In this document: one piece after another, positions 34,085-46,360 of the stretch
Position numbering within the stretch: the stretch's first letter is position 1
Layout of the letters: each line of letters starts with the position of its first letter
Origin: Silene latifolia
Lineage: Eukaryota; Streptophyta; Magnoliopsida; Caryophyllales; Caryophyllaceae
NCBI RefSeq assembly: GCF_048544455.1
Contig: NC_133535.1
Coordinates: forward strand, 82,398,120 to 82,462,119
Direction of reading: 5' to 3'
Length of the DNA: 64,000 nt
The notes under the pieces: model-generated
What the model saw: the letters and a program-made list of their open reading frames with translations, nothing else
Database searches by the model: none
Told to the model about the DNA's origin: nothing
Position numbers and translations under genes: made by a program

Positions 34085-34235
34085 CCGGCTACTCGATCGA
34101 GTAGCTGAGGTACTCGATCGAGTGCCCCCTTACTCGATCGAGTATCTACGTTACTCGATCGAGTACCCAACAGGTCAGAAACTATTTTAAACTGCAACTC
34201 ACCCTTACTCGACAGAGTAAGGCCTACTCGATAGA
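34085..34235. repeat. ACTCGATCGAGT palindrome array in the Tekay-like 5' LTR
   Basis: Four units at the position equivalent to 31850-31925 in the other LTR, followed by two variant units (ACTCGACAGAGT, ACTCGATAGAGT). Confidence 0.9.
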
Positions 34236-34268
34236 GTACCCAAAGACTCATAAATCCGTAGTATTACA

Positions 34269-36171
34269 TGGTATTTCCTTTCAATGTGTCTAGACTTGTT
34301 ACTAGACTTCGGCTCTTTGGCTTGAAAAACAGCCCCACTGTTAACAAAATATAGACTGATCGGATCTTTGGCGGAATGGACCACTCCTAGTCCCTCCATG
34401 AATTGCCGAATCCAAATAGCTTCCTTTGCAGCCTCAGACGCTGCAAGGTACTCAGCCTCTGTTGTAGAATCCGCGGTAATGCTTTGCTTGAAGCTCTTCC
34501 AGCAAACAGCTCCTCCATTTAGCATAGGTACATAGCCGGATTGGGATTTCATATCATCCCGATCGGTTTGGAAACTGGCGTTCGTGTAACCTCTTACACG
34601 CAACTCATTTTCTTCTCCAAACACTAAGAACGAATCCTTAGTCCTTCTCAAATACTTAAGGATGTTCTTTACGATCCATTGACTCTCACCAGGCTTGGTT
34701 TGATAACGACTCGTCATGCTCAAGGCATACGCAACTTCGAGACGAGTGCAAATCATAGCATACATGATAGACCCAACAGCGGAAGCATAAGAGACGGTCT
34801 TCATGTGTTCAATCTCCTTAGGGGTAGAGGGAGATTGTGACTTGCTCAAAGTAATCCCTTGACCCATAGGTAAAAATCCTCTCTTGGAGTCTTTTATATT
34901 GAACCGGTCAAGAACTTTGTTAATATAAGCTTCTTGACTCAATGCTAGTATCCTTTTGGACCTATCCCTATAGATCCGGACACCTAAGATTCATTGTGCC
35001 TCTCCCAAGTCCTTCATCTGGAAGTGTTTCCCTAGCCACTCCTTAACGGAAGTGAGCGATGAAATATCATTCCCGATGAGCAATATGTCATCCACATATA
35101 GGACAAGGAATGCAACCTTACTGCCACTAAACTTCATGTATAAACACGGTTCTTCCACACTTCGAGTGAAACCGTATTGTTTAATAACATGATCAAAGAG
35201 ATGATTCCAACTCCGCGATGCTTGCTTAAGAGGGACTTCTTGAGCTTACACACCTTCTTAGGGGTAGATGTATCCACAAAACCTTCAGGTTGTATCATGT
35301 ACACTTCTTCTTCTAGAATCCCATTCAAGAAGGCGGTTTTGACATCTATTTGCCAAATCTCATAATCATGAAACGTGGAAACCGCTAAGATTATCCTAAT
35401 GGACCGAAGCATAGCGACTGGAGCAAAGGTTTCGTCATAGTGTAGACCATGAAATTGGGTGAAACCTTTTGCCACCAATCTAGCTTTGTAAACATCTACA
35501 TGTTTATCCACGCCGAGCTTAATTTTATATATCCATTTACACTGAAGGGGTCGCACTCCCTCAGGTAAATCCACCAAGTCTCATACTTGGATCTCGTACA
35601 TGGAATCCATTTCGGATCGCATGGCTTCTAGCCAAAGCGAGGAGTCGGGACTAGACATGGCCAATTTGTAGGTAGTGGGTTCATCACTTTCCAAAAGTAA
35701 CAAAACACCATCCTCTTCGATGTTACCAAGGTAGCGGTCAGGTGTATTAGAAATCCTACTTGACTTTCTAGGAACAATTACCGTTTTAGAGGAAGACGGA
35801 ATGCTATCCTCCACATTCTCCTCTACCTCATTCTCGGTTTGTGGCTCTCGAACTTCTTCAAGTTCAAATTCTCTCCCACTTTGTCTCCTAGAAATAAACT
35901 CTTTTTCTAGGAAGACAACATCACGAGCCACAAACACTTTGTTCTCGTGTTTATTGTAGAAGTAATAGCTACGTGTTTCCCTTGGATATCCTACAAAAAG
36001 ACATTTGTCAGACTTGAGTGCAAGCTTATTGTCAGACTTGATCTTGACATATGCTTCACAACCCCAAATGTTCATGAATGACAAATGAGGGACTTTCCCT
36101 GTCCATATCTCATATGGAGTCTTATCGGCCGCTTTAGTCGGGCTTTGATTTAGTGAAAATATGGCAGACAA
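34269..36171 (-). pseudogene. Copia reverse transcriptase and RNase H, broken
   Basis: The integrase C-terminal part is seen at 36171-35900 (TPYEIWTGKVPHLSF, GCEAYVKI, CLFVGYPRETRSYYFY). Then the RT: WLEAMRSEMDSM, a TGA at 35579-35581 in place of Trp, DLVDLPEGVRPLQCKWIYKIK, ARLVAKGFTQ, DVKTAFLNGILEEEVYM, a frame change near 35220, YVDDILLIGND (about 35105-35065) and a TGA after GEAQ near 34990. The RNase H shows GYTNASFQTD, ADSTTEAEYLAASEAAKE and KSRHIERKYH, and ends at the Tekay-like insertion at 34268. Clear homology, several breaks. Confidence 0.85.
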
Positions 36172-37233
36172 GAGGGCAAAACCCCCAAAATGAACTAGGA
36201 AGCTCGGTTAGACTCATCATAGACCGAACCATATCTAGTAAAAGTTCGGTTTCTCCTTTCGGCCACACCATTTAGTTGTGGTGTTCCAGGAGGAGTCCAT
36301 TGTGATACTATACCACAATCTTTTAGGTGTGAATCAAATTCAGAATTTGTATTCACCACCACGATCGGATCATAGTGTCTTAATATTTTTATCCAATTGG
36401 TTCTCTACTTCATTCTGAAACTCCTTGAACTTGTCAAAAGCTTCACTTTTATTCTTCATCAAGTAGACATACCCATATCTACTTAAGTCATCAGTAAAAG
36501 TAATGATGTAGTGAAAACCTCCTCTAGCGGTGATGGTTAATGGTCCACACACATCCGTATGTATGAGAGCCAAAACCTCACTAGCTCGTGTCCATTTCCC
36601 GCAAAAGGTGCACGAGTCATCTTGCCTAAAAGGCAAGATTTGCATATACCACAAGATTCGAAATCAAATGGTTTGAGCACTTTTGATGAAGCAAGTCTCT
36701 TAATGCGTCTTTCGTTTATGTGACCTAAACGACAATGCCAAAGGTAGGATTCATTTGGATAACCCGTTTTAAGCTTTTTAGTTTCCATATGATAAACGTC
36801 ATTAACATCATTTAAAACATAAATGCCTCCAATTGAAATGGCCTTGCCATAAACTACATCATTCAATGAAAAAGTACAACTATTGTCCTTAATCATAAAA
36901 TAAAAGCCTTCCGCGTCTAACGCGGAAATGGAGATGATGTTCTTGGTTAATGTTGGAACAAAATAACACTTATTTAAATACAACTCTAGACCACTAGCTA
37001 AAGTGAGCACATAGGTCCCCATGGAAACGGCCGCTACTCTAGCTCCATTGCCAATGCGGAGATCCACATCACCTTTTGCTAGTGCAAACAGTGTGTCTTT
37101 CTTGCCTCATAATCTTCATCTGCTTATAACTAGGTTGTCTGCGTTATGGGAGACCATGATCAACACATAAGAATCATCAACAGCAGGGCCACCCAAAGAG
37201 AAGGACAAACCCAGGTATTTATTTGATAGAAAA
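36172..37233 (-). pseudogene. Copia integrase, broken
   Basis: 37067-36537 carries the GAG-pre-integrase part (LYLNKCYFVPTLTKNIISIS, WHCRLGHINERRIKRL) with the zinc motif CGICKSCLLGKMTRAPF. A neighbouring frame at 36654-36370 continues VLALIHTDVCGPL and FTDDLSRYGYVYLM, giving the first catalytic Asp. Several frame changes lie near 36600, 36370 and 36180. Confidence 0.8.
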
Positions 37234-38186
37234 TTAACCCTGCAAATGATTACAAAGGCGAGAGCCATATCCGGTATCAAGTACCCAAGTGGAAGTGCAA
37301 GCATAATTAACGTCTATCACATAGAGAGAGGAAATCATACCAATTGGCGTCACACACCTTTCCTTGAGATCCTCCAAGTATTTGGGACAACTCCTCCTAT
37401 AATGACCCTTTCCATTACAACGGAAACATTCGGCCTCATAGAGTTTGACACTTTTTGCCTTGGGATTGCCATTCTCAACGGCCTTCCCCTTTCCCTTGTC
37501 TTGTTTCTTTGACGATTTCTTGAATTGGGACTTTTCCTTCCCCTTTCGTTTCTTAACTCCAAGGGACATGTTCTTTAACTTCATGGTTAGAACATCCCCT
37601 TTTTCACTCCCACTAGCTTCTATATCCCTCTCCGCTTGGGTGAGGAGTGCATCAATTTCATATAACTCTTATCCATGACATTCATGTTGTAGTTTACCCT
37701 AAAGTGGGAAAACATGGTGGGAAGTGAGTGGAGGATTCGATCCACCACAAGAGTCTTAGGAATGTTACACCCAAGACGCTCAAGGATGTCAACATATTCG
37801 ACCATTTTGAGAACATGGGGACCAACCTTTTGGCCCCTCTCAAGCTTTGCTTCAAAGAAGCGTGTCGCCGCTTCGTATTGACGGACTTTAGGTGCTTGTG
37901 AAAACATAGTAGTCATACGAGTGAATATCTCGTACGCATTTAAAGAAATGCAACAAAACTTGAGCTTTAAGGATATCGACCATATTAACACATTTTTTAT
38001 ATCATTCGATATCCTCACATGGTCATTATAGGAGGTCCGCACCGCCGATGAGGCCCTTGGACCGGGCTCGATGGGAGGAGCATCGGTCAAGTAAGTGAGT
38101 ACATTGTCAGACAACGCGACACTTTTGATGTTGGATTCCCATTCAAGAAAGTTACTACCGTCATCTTTTAAGATACATTTGTCCAT
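37234..38186 (-). pseudogene. Copia gag and protease, broken
   Basis: Gag from MDKCILKDDGSNFLEWESNIK (38186): the retrovirus-type core reads AYEIFTRMTTMF, RFFEAKLERGQKV, VVDRILHSLPTMF. A frame change near 37620 leads into a Lys-rich segment and the CCHC knuckle ECFRCNGKGHYRRSCP, then the protease active site WVLDTGYGSRLCNHLQG ending near 37234. Gag packages the RNA and the protease would cut the polyprotein. Confidence 0.85.
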
Positions 38187-38858
38187 TACGGACCTTAGCC
38201 ATGACTCTTTGCCTAGTGTAGTAGTCGATGGAGTTGATGAAGTTGCTATTGCGAATTAAAATGCTACAACAAATAAGGAAAAATTAACATTCATTGTTTT
38301 AAATATACTTGTGAAAACATGTTTAACAAGTTTTAACATTTATATAACGATCTCCCACTAAATTATATAAATGATTCCAAGACCCAAATTTTAAACAAAA
38401 ATAAGCATCGCTTGGGTGAAACATCCCATAATCGTGTAAATTCGGTAACAGTTGACTAATTCTACCTCTAGAACTCTTGGTTGATGGATTTCCTCAAATC
38501 CATCTACTAGCCCCGGAATACAAGACCGTCTTATACCCCGTTGAGTCTAACCAACTTTGGCACGTGATAACTGTTTACCACCCTACCTACCCAAGGTAAA
38601 AAGAGAACACCCCGCTTGGGCGAGCGTGGCTCTAATGAACAAGGGATTCATAGGTGTTTCTAATTGGTAAGGCTAATCTCAATTTTAGTAATGTGAGAGA
38701 TCTTGTCAATTTAGTCATAATTTCCCTATAAGTGAACTAAGTCGGTGAATGTAAATGGCGTGAATTGACAAACGCGAAAATAAAATGCATGTGAATGGCG
38801 ATTTTGACATGCGCGGAAAAATAAAAGCAAGCAAGCATATGAATAATCCTAATATGGC
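38187..38858 (-). other. Copia leader next to gag
   Basis: Non-coding. Its complement resembles 58930-59500 in the + strand copia element (TAGTTCACCGCTTTAGTT region and the repeated AAATTGACA-type text), so it is the inner part of the family's long leader. It ends at the LINE target duplication 38845-38858. Confidence 0.6.
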
Positions 38859-38960
38859 GAAACACAAGGACAGACAAAACGAAAAAACCTTAATGAAAGG
38901 CGACTACCAGGCGAAAACTCTTGCTTGCAGCCATTAATTAGGGCTCTTTAATTCAATATT

Positions 38961-40143
38961 ATGGCACAAAATTCAGCAAAGAAATCACGTAGTAATCAAA
39001 GATCTATACCTAAACGAACTACACCTCCAAAGAAGACGAGCCATGCCCATAATAATAGAAAAAAGAGAGGACCATAGGAGGAGGAGGTTTACGTACTAAA
39101 CCTATGCATGAGGTACATCCTGTGACTGGGTTGTCTTTTGATGATGAAGAGGATCAAGTCACCACACAGCATGGGTTACGCAACGAGGCAAGAAGAATGA
39201 GGCAAAAAAGGATGATAGGGCCCCTGATACTATAGAGACCCCTACTGTGGAGACTGCCAGTGATGATATGTTGGAATTTACAACTAAGGACGTAAAAGAG
39301 GAGATGGAATACTAGAACCAAGCAGTATATTGTTTTGTTCTTGGGGCTAATCCTCCATGGGAAGTGTTGAATGGGTTTATCCATCGTATTTGGAGCAAAT
39401 ATGGCATTGATAAGGTCTCCTTCCTACCTAATGGAGTCTTTCTGGTAAGATTCAAGGAGATGAAAGATAGAGAAGCAATACTTGCGGCTGGGTATCATAT
39501 GTTTGATAACAAACCCTTGATTGTTAAGCCATAGCAGGTTGATGTGGACCTCTTAAAGGAGGATGTCAAAGTTATACCTGCTTGGGTACGACTACATGGA
39601 TTACCACTGAAATTTTGGGGCAAATATCTACCATCCATTGCAGGACTTGTTGGAAAATATGTCAAAAAGGATGTAGCAACAGAGGAGAAAACGAGACTAG
39701 GATTTGCTAGAACTATGGTGGAACTAACAGTGGGACAAAAGTTTCCAAGTTCTATTAAATTTAAGGATGAGCAAGGTCAAATTGTTGTGCTTAATGTGGA
39801 GTATGAATGGAAACCAAGTATTTGCACTAAGTGTAAGGGCATGGGACATGAGGATAAAAACTGTAGGAAGATGGTTCAGACAGCAAAGCCTGTTCAAAAG
39901 GTTTGGAAACCAATCCCAAAACCAGCTGCAACTGATAGTAAGCTTTCTGAAGCTGAATATCCTGTGTTGACTGTAGCTAATGGGACTCCTGGGAAAAGAT
40001 TGACTACACCTACTAAATCAACTCCATCTCAGGAGACCCTGGCACCTCGGAGTGGCAAGTTTAGTACATCTGATCAAAATCCTTAGCAAGTCGTGGTAGT
40101 TGCTACTGGTAACCCTCCTCTCCAAAATGATAATAATGAATAA
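38961..40143 (+). pseudogene. LINE ORF1 (DUF4283 and zinc knuckle)
   Basis: RNA-binding chaperone of plant L1 elements. Start MAQNSAKKSRSNQRSIPKR at 38961. After frame changes near 39070 and 39190 the DUF4283 region is read (YCFVLGANPPWEVLNGF, GIDKVSFLPNGVFLVRF, PAWVRLHGLPLKFWGKYL), then a CCHC knuckle CTKCKGMGHEDKNC. TAG stops at 39313-39315, 39532-39534 and 40084-40086 are all in the same frame. The second stands where KPWQ is typical, so Trp-to-stop. The frame ends with TAA at 40141-40143, overlapping the ORF2 start. Confidence 0.85.
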
Positions 40144-43100
40144 CATTGGATTTTGGAATGTTAGAGGCTTTAATAATGTAAATAAACAACATACAATGAA
40201 GAGTTTTATTAATAAGCAGAATATTGGTCTTTTTGGGTTGTTAGAAACAAAAATAAATACTGGAAATGTGAGTAATATTTCTCATAATTTGTTTGATGGC
40301 TGGTGTGTTACAACTAATTGCCATACTCATAAGGGTGGTAGAGTTTGGCTAATTTGGCAACCAAGTCTGTTTGATATCTTAGTGCTGCAGTACAATCCTC
40401 AATTCATACATGTTAAGGTTACTGTGATAGCTTCTCAGCAAGTCTTCTATCTAACAATGATTTATGCTTTTAATGATGGGAGTGAGAGAGTTGAGCTATG
40501 GAATTGGTTAAGATCTTTGGCCTTGCAGTGCAATGGGCCTTGGGCACTGGCTGGAGATTTTAATACTGTCACTCATCCTGATGAGAGGATGGGGGGGCAA
40601 ACAAAACAGGAGGATATGGAGGATTTCTTGAACAGTTTAGGTCTCTGTGGAATGACTGATATCCCTGCTACTGGTGCATTCTTTACTTGGAATAATAAGC
40701 AGGATGCTGAGCATAGGAAGTACAACAGGCTTGATAGGTTTTTAATCAATCAAGATTGGGTGGAGAGATTCCCTGATATGGCTACACATTTTCACCCTGA
40801 GGGATTGCTGGACCATACACCCTGTGTGGTTAGTAATATGAAATTGAACAATGGCAAAGCTAGAAGCTTTAAATACTTCAATATGTGGAGTAGTGCTCCT
40901 GCCTTCCTATCAACTGTGCAACAAGTATGGTAAAGACCAGTGTTAGGGACAAAAATGTTCTCCCTGACTAAGAAATTGAAGGAGTTGAAATACAAGCTCA
41001 AAGCTCTTAATAAAGAGTGCTTTTCTGACATTGAGAATCAGACTAGTCAAGCTGCACACTTACTAGCTGAAATTCAAGTACAGATTACTGCTAATGATCA
41101 AAATGCTGAGCTTATTGAGAAGGAAGTGACTCTCCTGACTGAACTTAGAAATTTGACTAAAGTCAGGGATAGTTTACTTCAACAGAAATCAAAAGTCCAG
41201 TGGATGGAAGAGGGAGATGTCAATACAGCTTATTTCCATTATACTATTAAGAAGAGATGTTTGAGAAATAGGGTTATCCATATTGAAGATAAGGAAGGAC
41301 AGCTTTGTACTGACACTGATACCATTCAGAATGCTTTCTTAGATTACTATGAAGATCTGCTTAGTAAGAAGAGTCCAACTGAGGAAGTCAAATCTGCTGT
41401 GTTGGCTAAGGGCAAAGTGTGCAGTCCAGAGCATATTACAATTCTTACAAGTATTGTCACATATGAGGAGGTTAAACAGGTAGTTTTTTCTATACCTAAG
41501 GATAAAGCTCTAGGACCTGATGGATATTCCAGTGGATTCTTTAGGGACACTTGGTACTTGATTGGGAAGGATGTTTATGCAGCTGTTGTAGATTTCTTTA
41601 ATACAGGTCAGTTGCTCAAACAGATCAATGCCACTAATATTACCCTTATCCCTAAGTGTGATATGCCTACTTCTGTTAAGCAATTTAGACCTATTGCTTG
41701 CTGTAATATGCTCTACAAAGTTATATCCAAGCTTCTATGCAACAAATTGGCTCCTGTGCTACCTGACCTTATTCATGACAACCAAGGAGCCTTTATCCAG
41801 GGAAGATCAATTATTGAGAATGTGTTAATATGTCAGGATATTGTGCATATGTATGCCAGAAGCCATGTGTCTCCTAGATGTCTCTTCAAAATTGATCTCC
41901 AGAAAGCTTATGACATTGTTGAATGAGACTTTGTGGAGAAACTTCTTTCTGGTCTCAACTTCCCTAGTCACTTCACAAAGCTGGTCATGGCCTGCATTAG
42001 ATCCACCTCTTTTACTCTGGTACTGAATGGCAACAACTTTGGATACTTCAGAGGGCAAAGAGGACTTAGACAGGGTGACCCAATCTCCCCTCTAATATTC
42101 ACTATTTGCATGGAGTACTTGACTAGACTAATTGCATTTGCTACAGAGAGATGGCCTTTCCATTATCATACCCTCTGCAAAAACTTAAAGCTCACCCATC
42201 TTATGTTTGCAGATGATCTCCTCATGTTCTGTAAAGGGGATGCTCCCTCAATAATGCTCCTTATGAAGGCCTTCACCTCATTCTCTAATGCTTCTGGTTT
42301 GAGAATGAATAATACAAAATCTGAAATCTTCTTCAGTGGTATGGTACCTGAACTACAAACTGATGTATTAAGAGTCACTGAATTTCAGGAGGGCACAATG
42401 CCCTTAAGATATTTAGGGGTTCTAATATAACCAGGTAAACTGAATAAGAAAGATTGCATTTGCTTGACTGAAAAAATTATTGGCAGGATTAGAGGTTTGG
42501 GTGCCAAAAAACTATCTTATGCTGGCAGAATTACTCTCATCAATTCAGTGCTAAATACTCTCCATAGCTACTGGGCTACTATGTTCTTGATTCCCAAGTC
42601 AGTGATAAGGAGAATAGAAGCTATTTGCAGGAATTATCTTTGGGATGGGAGCCCTGATTACCACAGAGTCCCATTAGTGTCTTGGGATAAGGATACTATG
42701 CCCAAGGATCCTGGTGGCCTTGGTATTAAGAAAGGGGAGACTTGGAATTGGAAAGCTGTAGGAAAGCTGGTGAATTGGGTGTACAACAAAGCTGACAGGT
42801 TATGGATAAGGTGGATAAGCAATGTTTATATGAAAACTCATGACTGGCACTCTTATTCTCCCCCTGCAGTTTCTCCTTGGACTTGGAAAAATATATGCAA
42901 GATTAAGGATAAACTGAAGGAGGGATTTATTGAGAATTGCTGGTTGCCTGATGAGAAAGGTTACACACTCAAGAATGGATATAGATGGCTCTGTAATCAA
43001 CAACCTAAATTGGATTGGTGTTCTCTGGTATGGAACAGCTGGAACATACCCAAACACTCAATCATTACCTGGCTTATAATGCAGGAGGGGTTAAATGTTA

Positions 43101-43498
43101 AAACCAGGCTATTCCAGTTTGGCTTCTATGAGGACAATCTATGCTTAATCTGTGGGGAGTTACCTGAAACAATAGGTCATCTATTCTATGATTGTATCTA
43201 CAGCTGCAAAATCAAGGAAGCTCTTGCTGCCTGGCTGGGGAGATCCTTTCCTAGTCTTACTGAGCTTCAGAATGGTTGGAAAAACAGTATGCAATGGAAA
43301 GGAATGACTATGTTGTTCAATGTCTATCTCTACACTATCTGGCACCAGAGAAACAATACAAGACTTCAGCTATCAGTTTTGAGACCTGAACTTGTAGCAG
43401 CTCAAATTGAGGATATTGCAGGAAGGAGAGGGTGTAGTAAAGCTGGCCCTGGAGTGTATCACAGAACCAATGGCTGGTTAAATTGCTTTGAATTGTAA
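40136..43498 (+). pseudogene. LINE ORF2 (endonuclease, reverse transcriptase, zinc-binding)
   Basis: One frame over the whole length, interrupted by three stops: TAA 40931-40933, TGA 41924-41926 (KAYDIVE then stop, where Trp is usual) and TAA 42428-42430. The apurinic-type endonuclease starts MNNIGFWNVRGFN and has GLLETKI, GDFNTVTHPDER, WNNKQDAEHRKYNRLDRFL and the HTP box. The reverse transcriptase has IPKDKALGPDGYSSGFF, FRPIACCNMLYKVISKLL, RGLRQGDPISPLIF and the catalytic FADDLLMF. The C-terminus has the zf-RVT pattern (CLICGELPETIGHLFYDC). No RNase H is seen. This is the enzyme for target-primed reverse transcription. Confidence 0.9.
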
Positions 43499-43644
43499 TG
43501 ATGGTTGCTTATTTTAGCTCTGGTTGGTTATTTGTTTTAGAGCATACCGGGGTTTGAACCCCATACCTTGTAAATGGACTGGTTGTCTTTTTAATATAAT
43601 ATATATACTCACATTTCAGCTAAAACAACAAATCCTAATATGGC

Positions 43645-44961
43645 CACCTAGTTAATAAAAAGTAGACTATTACATATCGGAAACCAACTCCTTGGTCCCT
43701 CGCCTCTTCATTCCAAAAGTGGCTTCTTCTTGTGGGATTTGGAACACCTTCCAAAAATAGACTCCGTCTCGATGTAAATCCGTCTTTTGGAAACGCCGGT
43801 AAGAATAACTATTACAATTAAATTACATAGCTATTCCTATTATACATTAATTAATGAAATAAATAAAACTATTAATTAATTACAAACCGACGATACGAGA
43901 TCGTATTTAATTACAAACAAATCGCTATTCCCATTCATTTCGGGTAATAACGATTAAAATAAACTAGGCCATACTAGGTACAACAAAATAAATACTTTAA
44001 ATAAATGACAATCATTCATTCAAATTAAATAAATATGCTTAAAATGCTGTAAAATGATGTTAAAATCGCTCTATCTAACAATCATTGGTATCCATCTCGG
44101 TTTTGTGGATTTAATCGATTTTTAACTTGTAAAAATCAATAATCAACTCTTAAATCTCATTTAAGTCCAAACTAATTGTCCAAAATGTTTTGGACCTCAA
44201 AATTAGTCATAAATAATTTAGTGATGAATAATTAGTTTGATTTGGTGATAATTTGCTAATTTAATCGGTAAAATCATAACTTTAAAGTAATAAATCCAAA
44301 ATAATTGAAAATATTACCAAAAATTGAAACAAAAAATTTTGAGTATTCTGGAACACTCCCAAGAATACCAAAATGTCAGAAAAATTGCCCAAAAATTCGG
44401 ATAAAAGTTTATGAAGAAAAAGATCGATATTTATTGGTTTTTAACCACTAAAACCAATAAACATCAAAACAAGGTGAAATCACATTTTAAATTTCACTTT
44501 TAACTTTTAAAACATATTTTAAAATGTACATAAAATTATCAAGGTCAGGAATAAATGTTTTAAATATATGATTAATTTATTTCACTTTTATCGACTTTTA
44601 TCTCATAAAATCAATAAACATGCAAAACTTCAAACCAACCTTCGAAATTTTACATACAATCTGTAGAAACTATGCATGAAACACCATAAAAATATCATGA
44701 CCCGAATCAACTTTAACTATTTTTAGTTAACTCTTAACCAAAATACGGCATTTTTGACTCGGTTTTCTACCAAAAATCATTAAAATTAGCAAAATAAATT
44801 AATAAATCACCAAATTTTACCACAAACCTTTTGAGATCAGTAGGTATGCATGTCCAAAAAGTTTTATGCTAAAACCGCTTCTAACACAATTTTTGAGTTT
44901 ATATAAATTATCTCATAATTTATTAATATGCTTAAAATCAACATGCAAATTACAAGCCTAA
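43645..44961 (-). other. Copia leader, LTR side
   Basis: AT-rich non-coding leader of the - strand copia element. The complement resembles 57400-58850 in the + strand copia element (for example the GTATT..CCAGAA area and GGCCATATTAGGATT versus GGCCATAATAGGATT). No open frame is supported. Confidence 0.6.
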
Positions 44962-44974
44962 GCTCTGATACCAC
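44962..44974 (-). other. Copia primer-binding site (initiator tRNA-Met)
   Basis: The complement GTGGTATCAGAGC directly follows the LTR end, the standard primer for plant copia elements. Confidence 0.8.
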
Positions 44975-44975
44975 T

Positions 44976-46204
44976 TGAAAGATCATATATCCTAATTAGA
45001 ATCTCTAATTAAAAACAAATTATCTCATAATATTTTATTTTGGTGATCTATGTAACATGGATGCTAATATAAAAGCATAAAAATAAAGATTAAGGAAAAA
45101 CAATTTCCTTACATTGATTTTGATGGTAAAAATGGGCACAAACTAGATCACTTATCTAGTTTGTTCTTGAGCTAATGAAATAATGGATGATCCTCCTAGT
45201 AAAACCTTCAAAGATAAAGTCTCCTTCAAGTAGTACCCAAGAACAACACCCAAATAATCTTACAAGTATTAACTAGATACTTGTAAAATTTAACCCTTGA
45301 TAATATTTATAATATTACTAACAAGCTTAGTGAATATTTGTTTTTATTACTAACAAGCTTAGTAAGTGTTCTTATTATTTTTAGAGAGATAGACAATTTT
45401 ATTCACATGCAAAAACACAAGTGAGCAAGCACGTGAAAAAATGAACAAAAATTGGTCTATATGGAGGGGGAAAACCGGTTGGAGTAGGTGGAGTGAGAGA
45501 GTGGACTTGGTTTATTTTTATGTCCAATCCTTATAACAAAAGATAACTTATGGAAGAATATAAAGTAAGGTGAAATGATTATGTTGTAATCATCCACTAC
45601 ACTCTATTTTACACGGTCCAATGCCCATTTACGGGTTCATATCGGTTCTTATATTTGTCGCACAAATACGTGTAAATTTTATTTAAACATCGTTTCATGT
45701 TTAAATGCTTCCAATAAATTTTTTCCAAATCACTCCGTAAATATACATGTACCGCTACACATATTATTTACGTACTAATATTAATCACATTAATCAATTA
45801 GTACAATTTTAGTGAATTAACAATTAATTTACTAAAACCCGTCTCATAAAACTTATTATTTAATTATCGCATAATTAAATAATAACAACCGCGCCTCGAG
45901 TTCGCAACTCGAAATCTCTCTAAAAATAATCGACTAACCTTTTAGTCTATAAATTAATGGACTAAATAAATTGTATCTCATACAACTAATTAGTTATAAA
46001 TTGGGGTTCGTTCCTTTAGGTGTGACCGAAAGGGATCAGTTGATCACCGCCGTCTCACGATAATAACGTCAAACTCTAGTCAGCCAACCGTTATTGATTT
46101 ACGCTAATCAACTGACGAGGATCAAATAATAAATATCCTGATGATATTCCTTTAATGAGATTTATTATGTAAACGCACTATTGTGGAGGACACTAACTCC
46201 AACA
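44976..46204 (-). other. Copia 5' LTR
   Basis: 1229 bp; on the - strand it starts TGTTGGAGTTAGTGTCCTCC and ends GATCTTTCA. The start resembles that of the + strand copia LTR at 56109 (TGTTGGAATAAGTGTCCTTC), so both belong to related families. Confidence 0.85.
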
Positions 46205-46360
46205 TGAGTATGCTCTAATACTCGGTCGAGTGATCACAACCAGAAGCTACTGCTTCGTACACCCCCAAACAACACTCGGTCGAGTGCTTGGTTACTCGGT
46301 CGAGTACCCCCTACTCGGTCGACTACCCGCCCTGCTGGTCGTACTCACTTGGGAGGTTTA
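46205..46360. repeat. Fragment with ACTCGGTCGAGT motif
   Basis: Four units ACTCGGTCGAG (one ACTCGGTCGACT) with GCTTGG and CCCC spacers. Layout is like the Tekay-like arrays but with GG for GA in the centre, which breaks the palindrome by one base. Probably a remnant of another gypsy element between the copia LTR and the Athila-like LTR. Confidence 0.6.

Larger units (their letters stand above)
31427..34268 (-). mobile_element. Collapsed Tekay/Del-like Ty3/gypsy element
   Basis: 5' LTR 32849-34268 (TGTAACAACCCC to GTAGTATTACA) beside a primer site complementary to initiator tRNA-Met (TGGTATCAGCG, 32835-32845). A second LTR fragment, 31427-32024, ends GGAGTATTACA and is cut by the Athila LTR. 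The interior is only about 820 bases and has no gag or pol, so a large deletion joined the leader to the 3' end. The lineage call rests on LTR size, the Met primer and general look. The element sits in the RNase H of the copia element to its right. Confidence 0.65.
38859..43630 (+). mobile_element. L1-type LINE, full length but broken
   Basis: ORF1 (38961-40143) and ORF2 (40136-43498) in the usual order with a short overlap, a 100-bp 5' leader, a 130-bp 3' UTR ending in an A-rich tail (TAAAACAACA) and a perfect 14-bp target duplication. Several stops block both ORFs. Confidence 0.9.
38845..43644. other. 14-bp target-site duplication bracketing the LINE
   Basis: AATCCTAATATGGC occurs at 38845-38858 and again, identical, at 43631-43644. 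This defines the LINE insertion as 38859-43630 within copia leader sequence. Confidence 0.9.
34269..46204 (-). mobile_element. Ty1/copia element with nested LINE, 3' end missing
   Basis: 5' LTR 44976-46204, primer site 44962-44974, a leader of about 2 kb (43645-44961 plus 38187-38858), gag-PR-INT-RT-RNaseH down to 34269, where a Tekay-like LTR interrupts it (RHIERKYH). The LINE at 38859-43630 splits the leader. The 3' LTR is not in the window. Confidence 0.85.
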
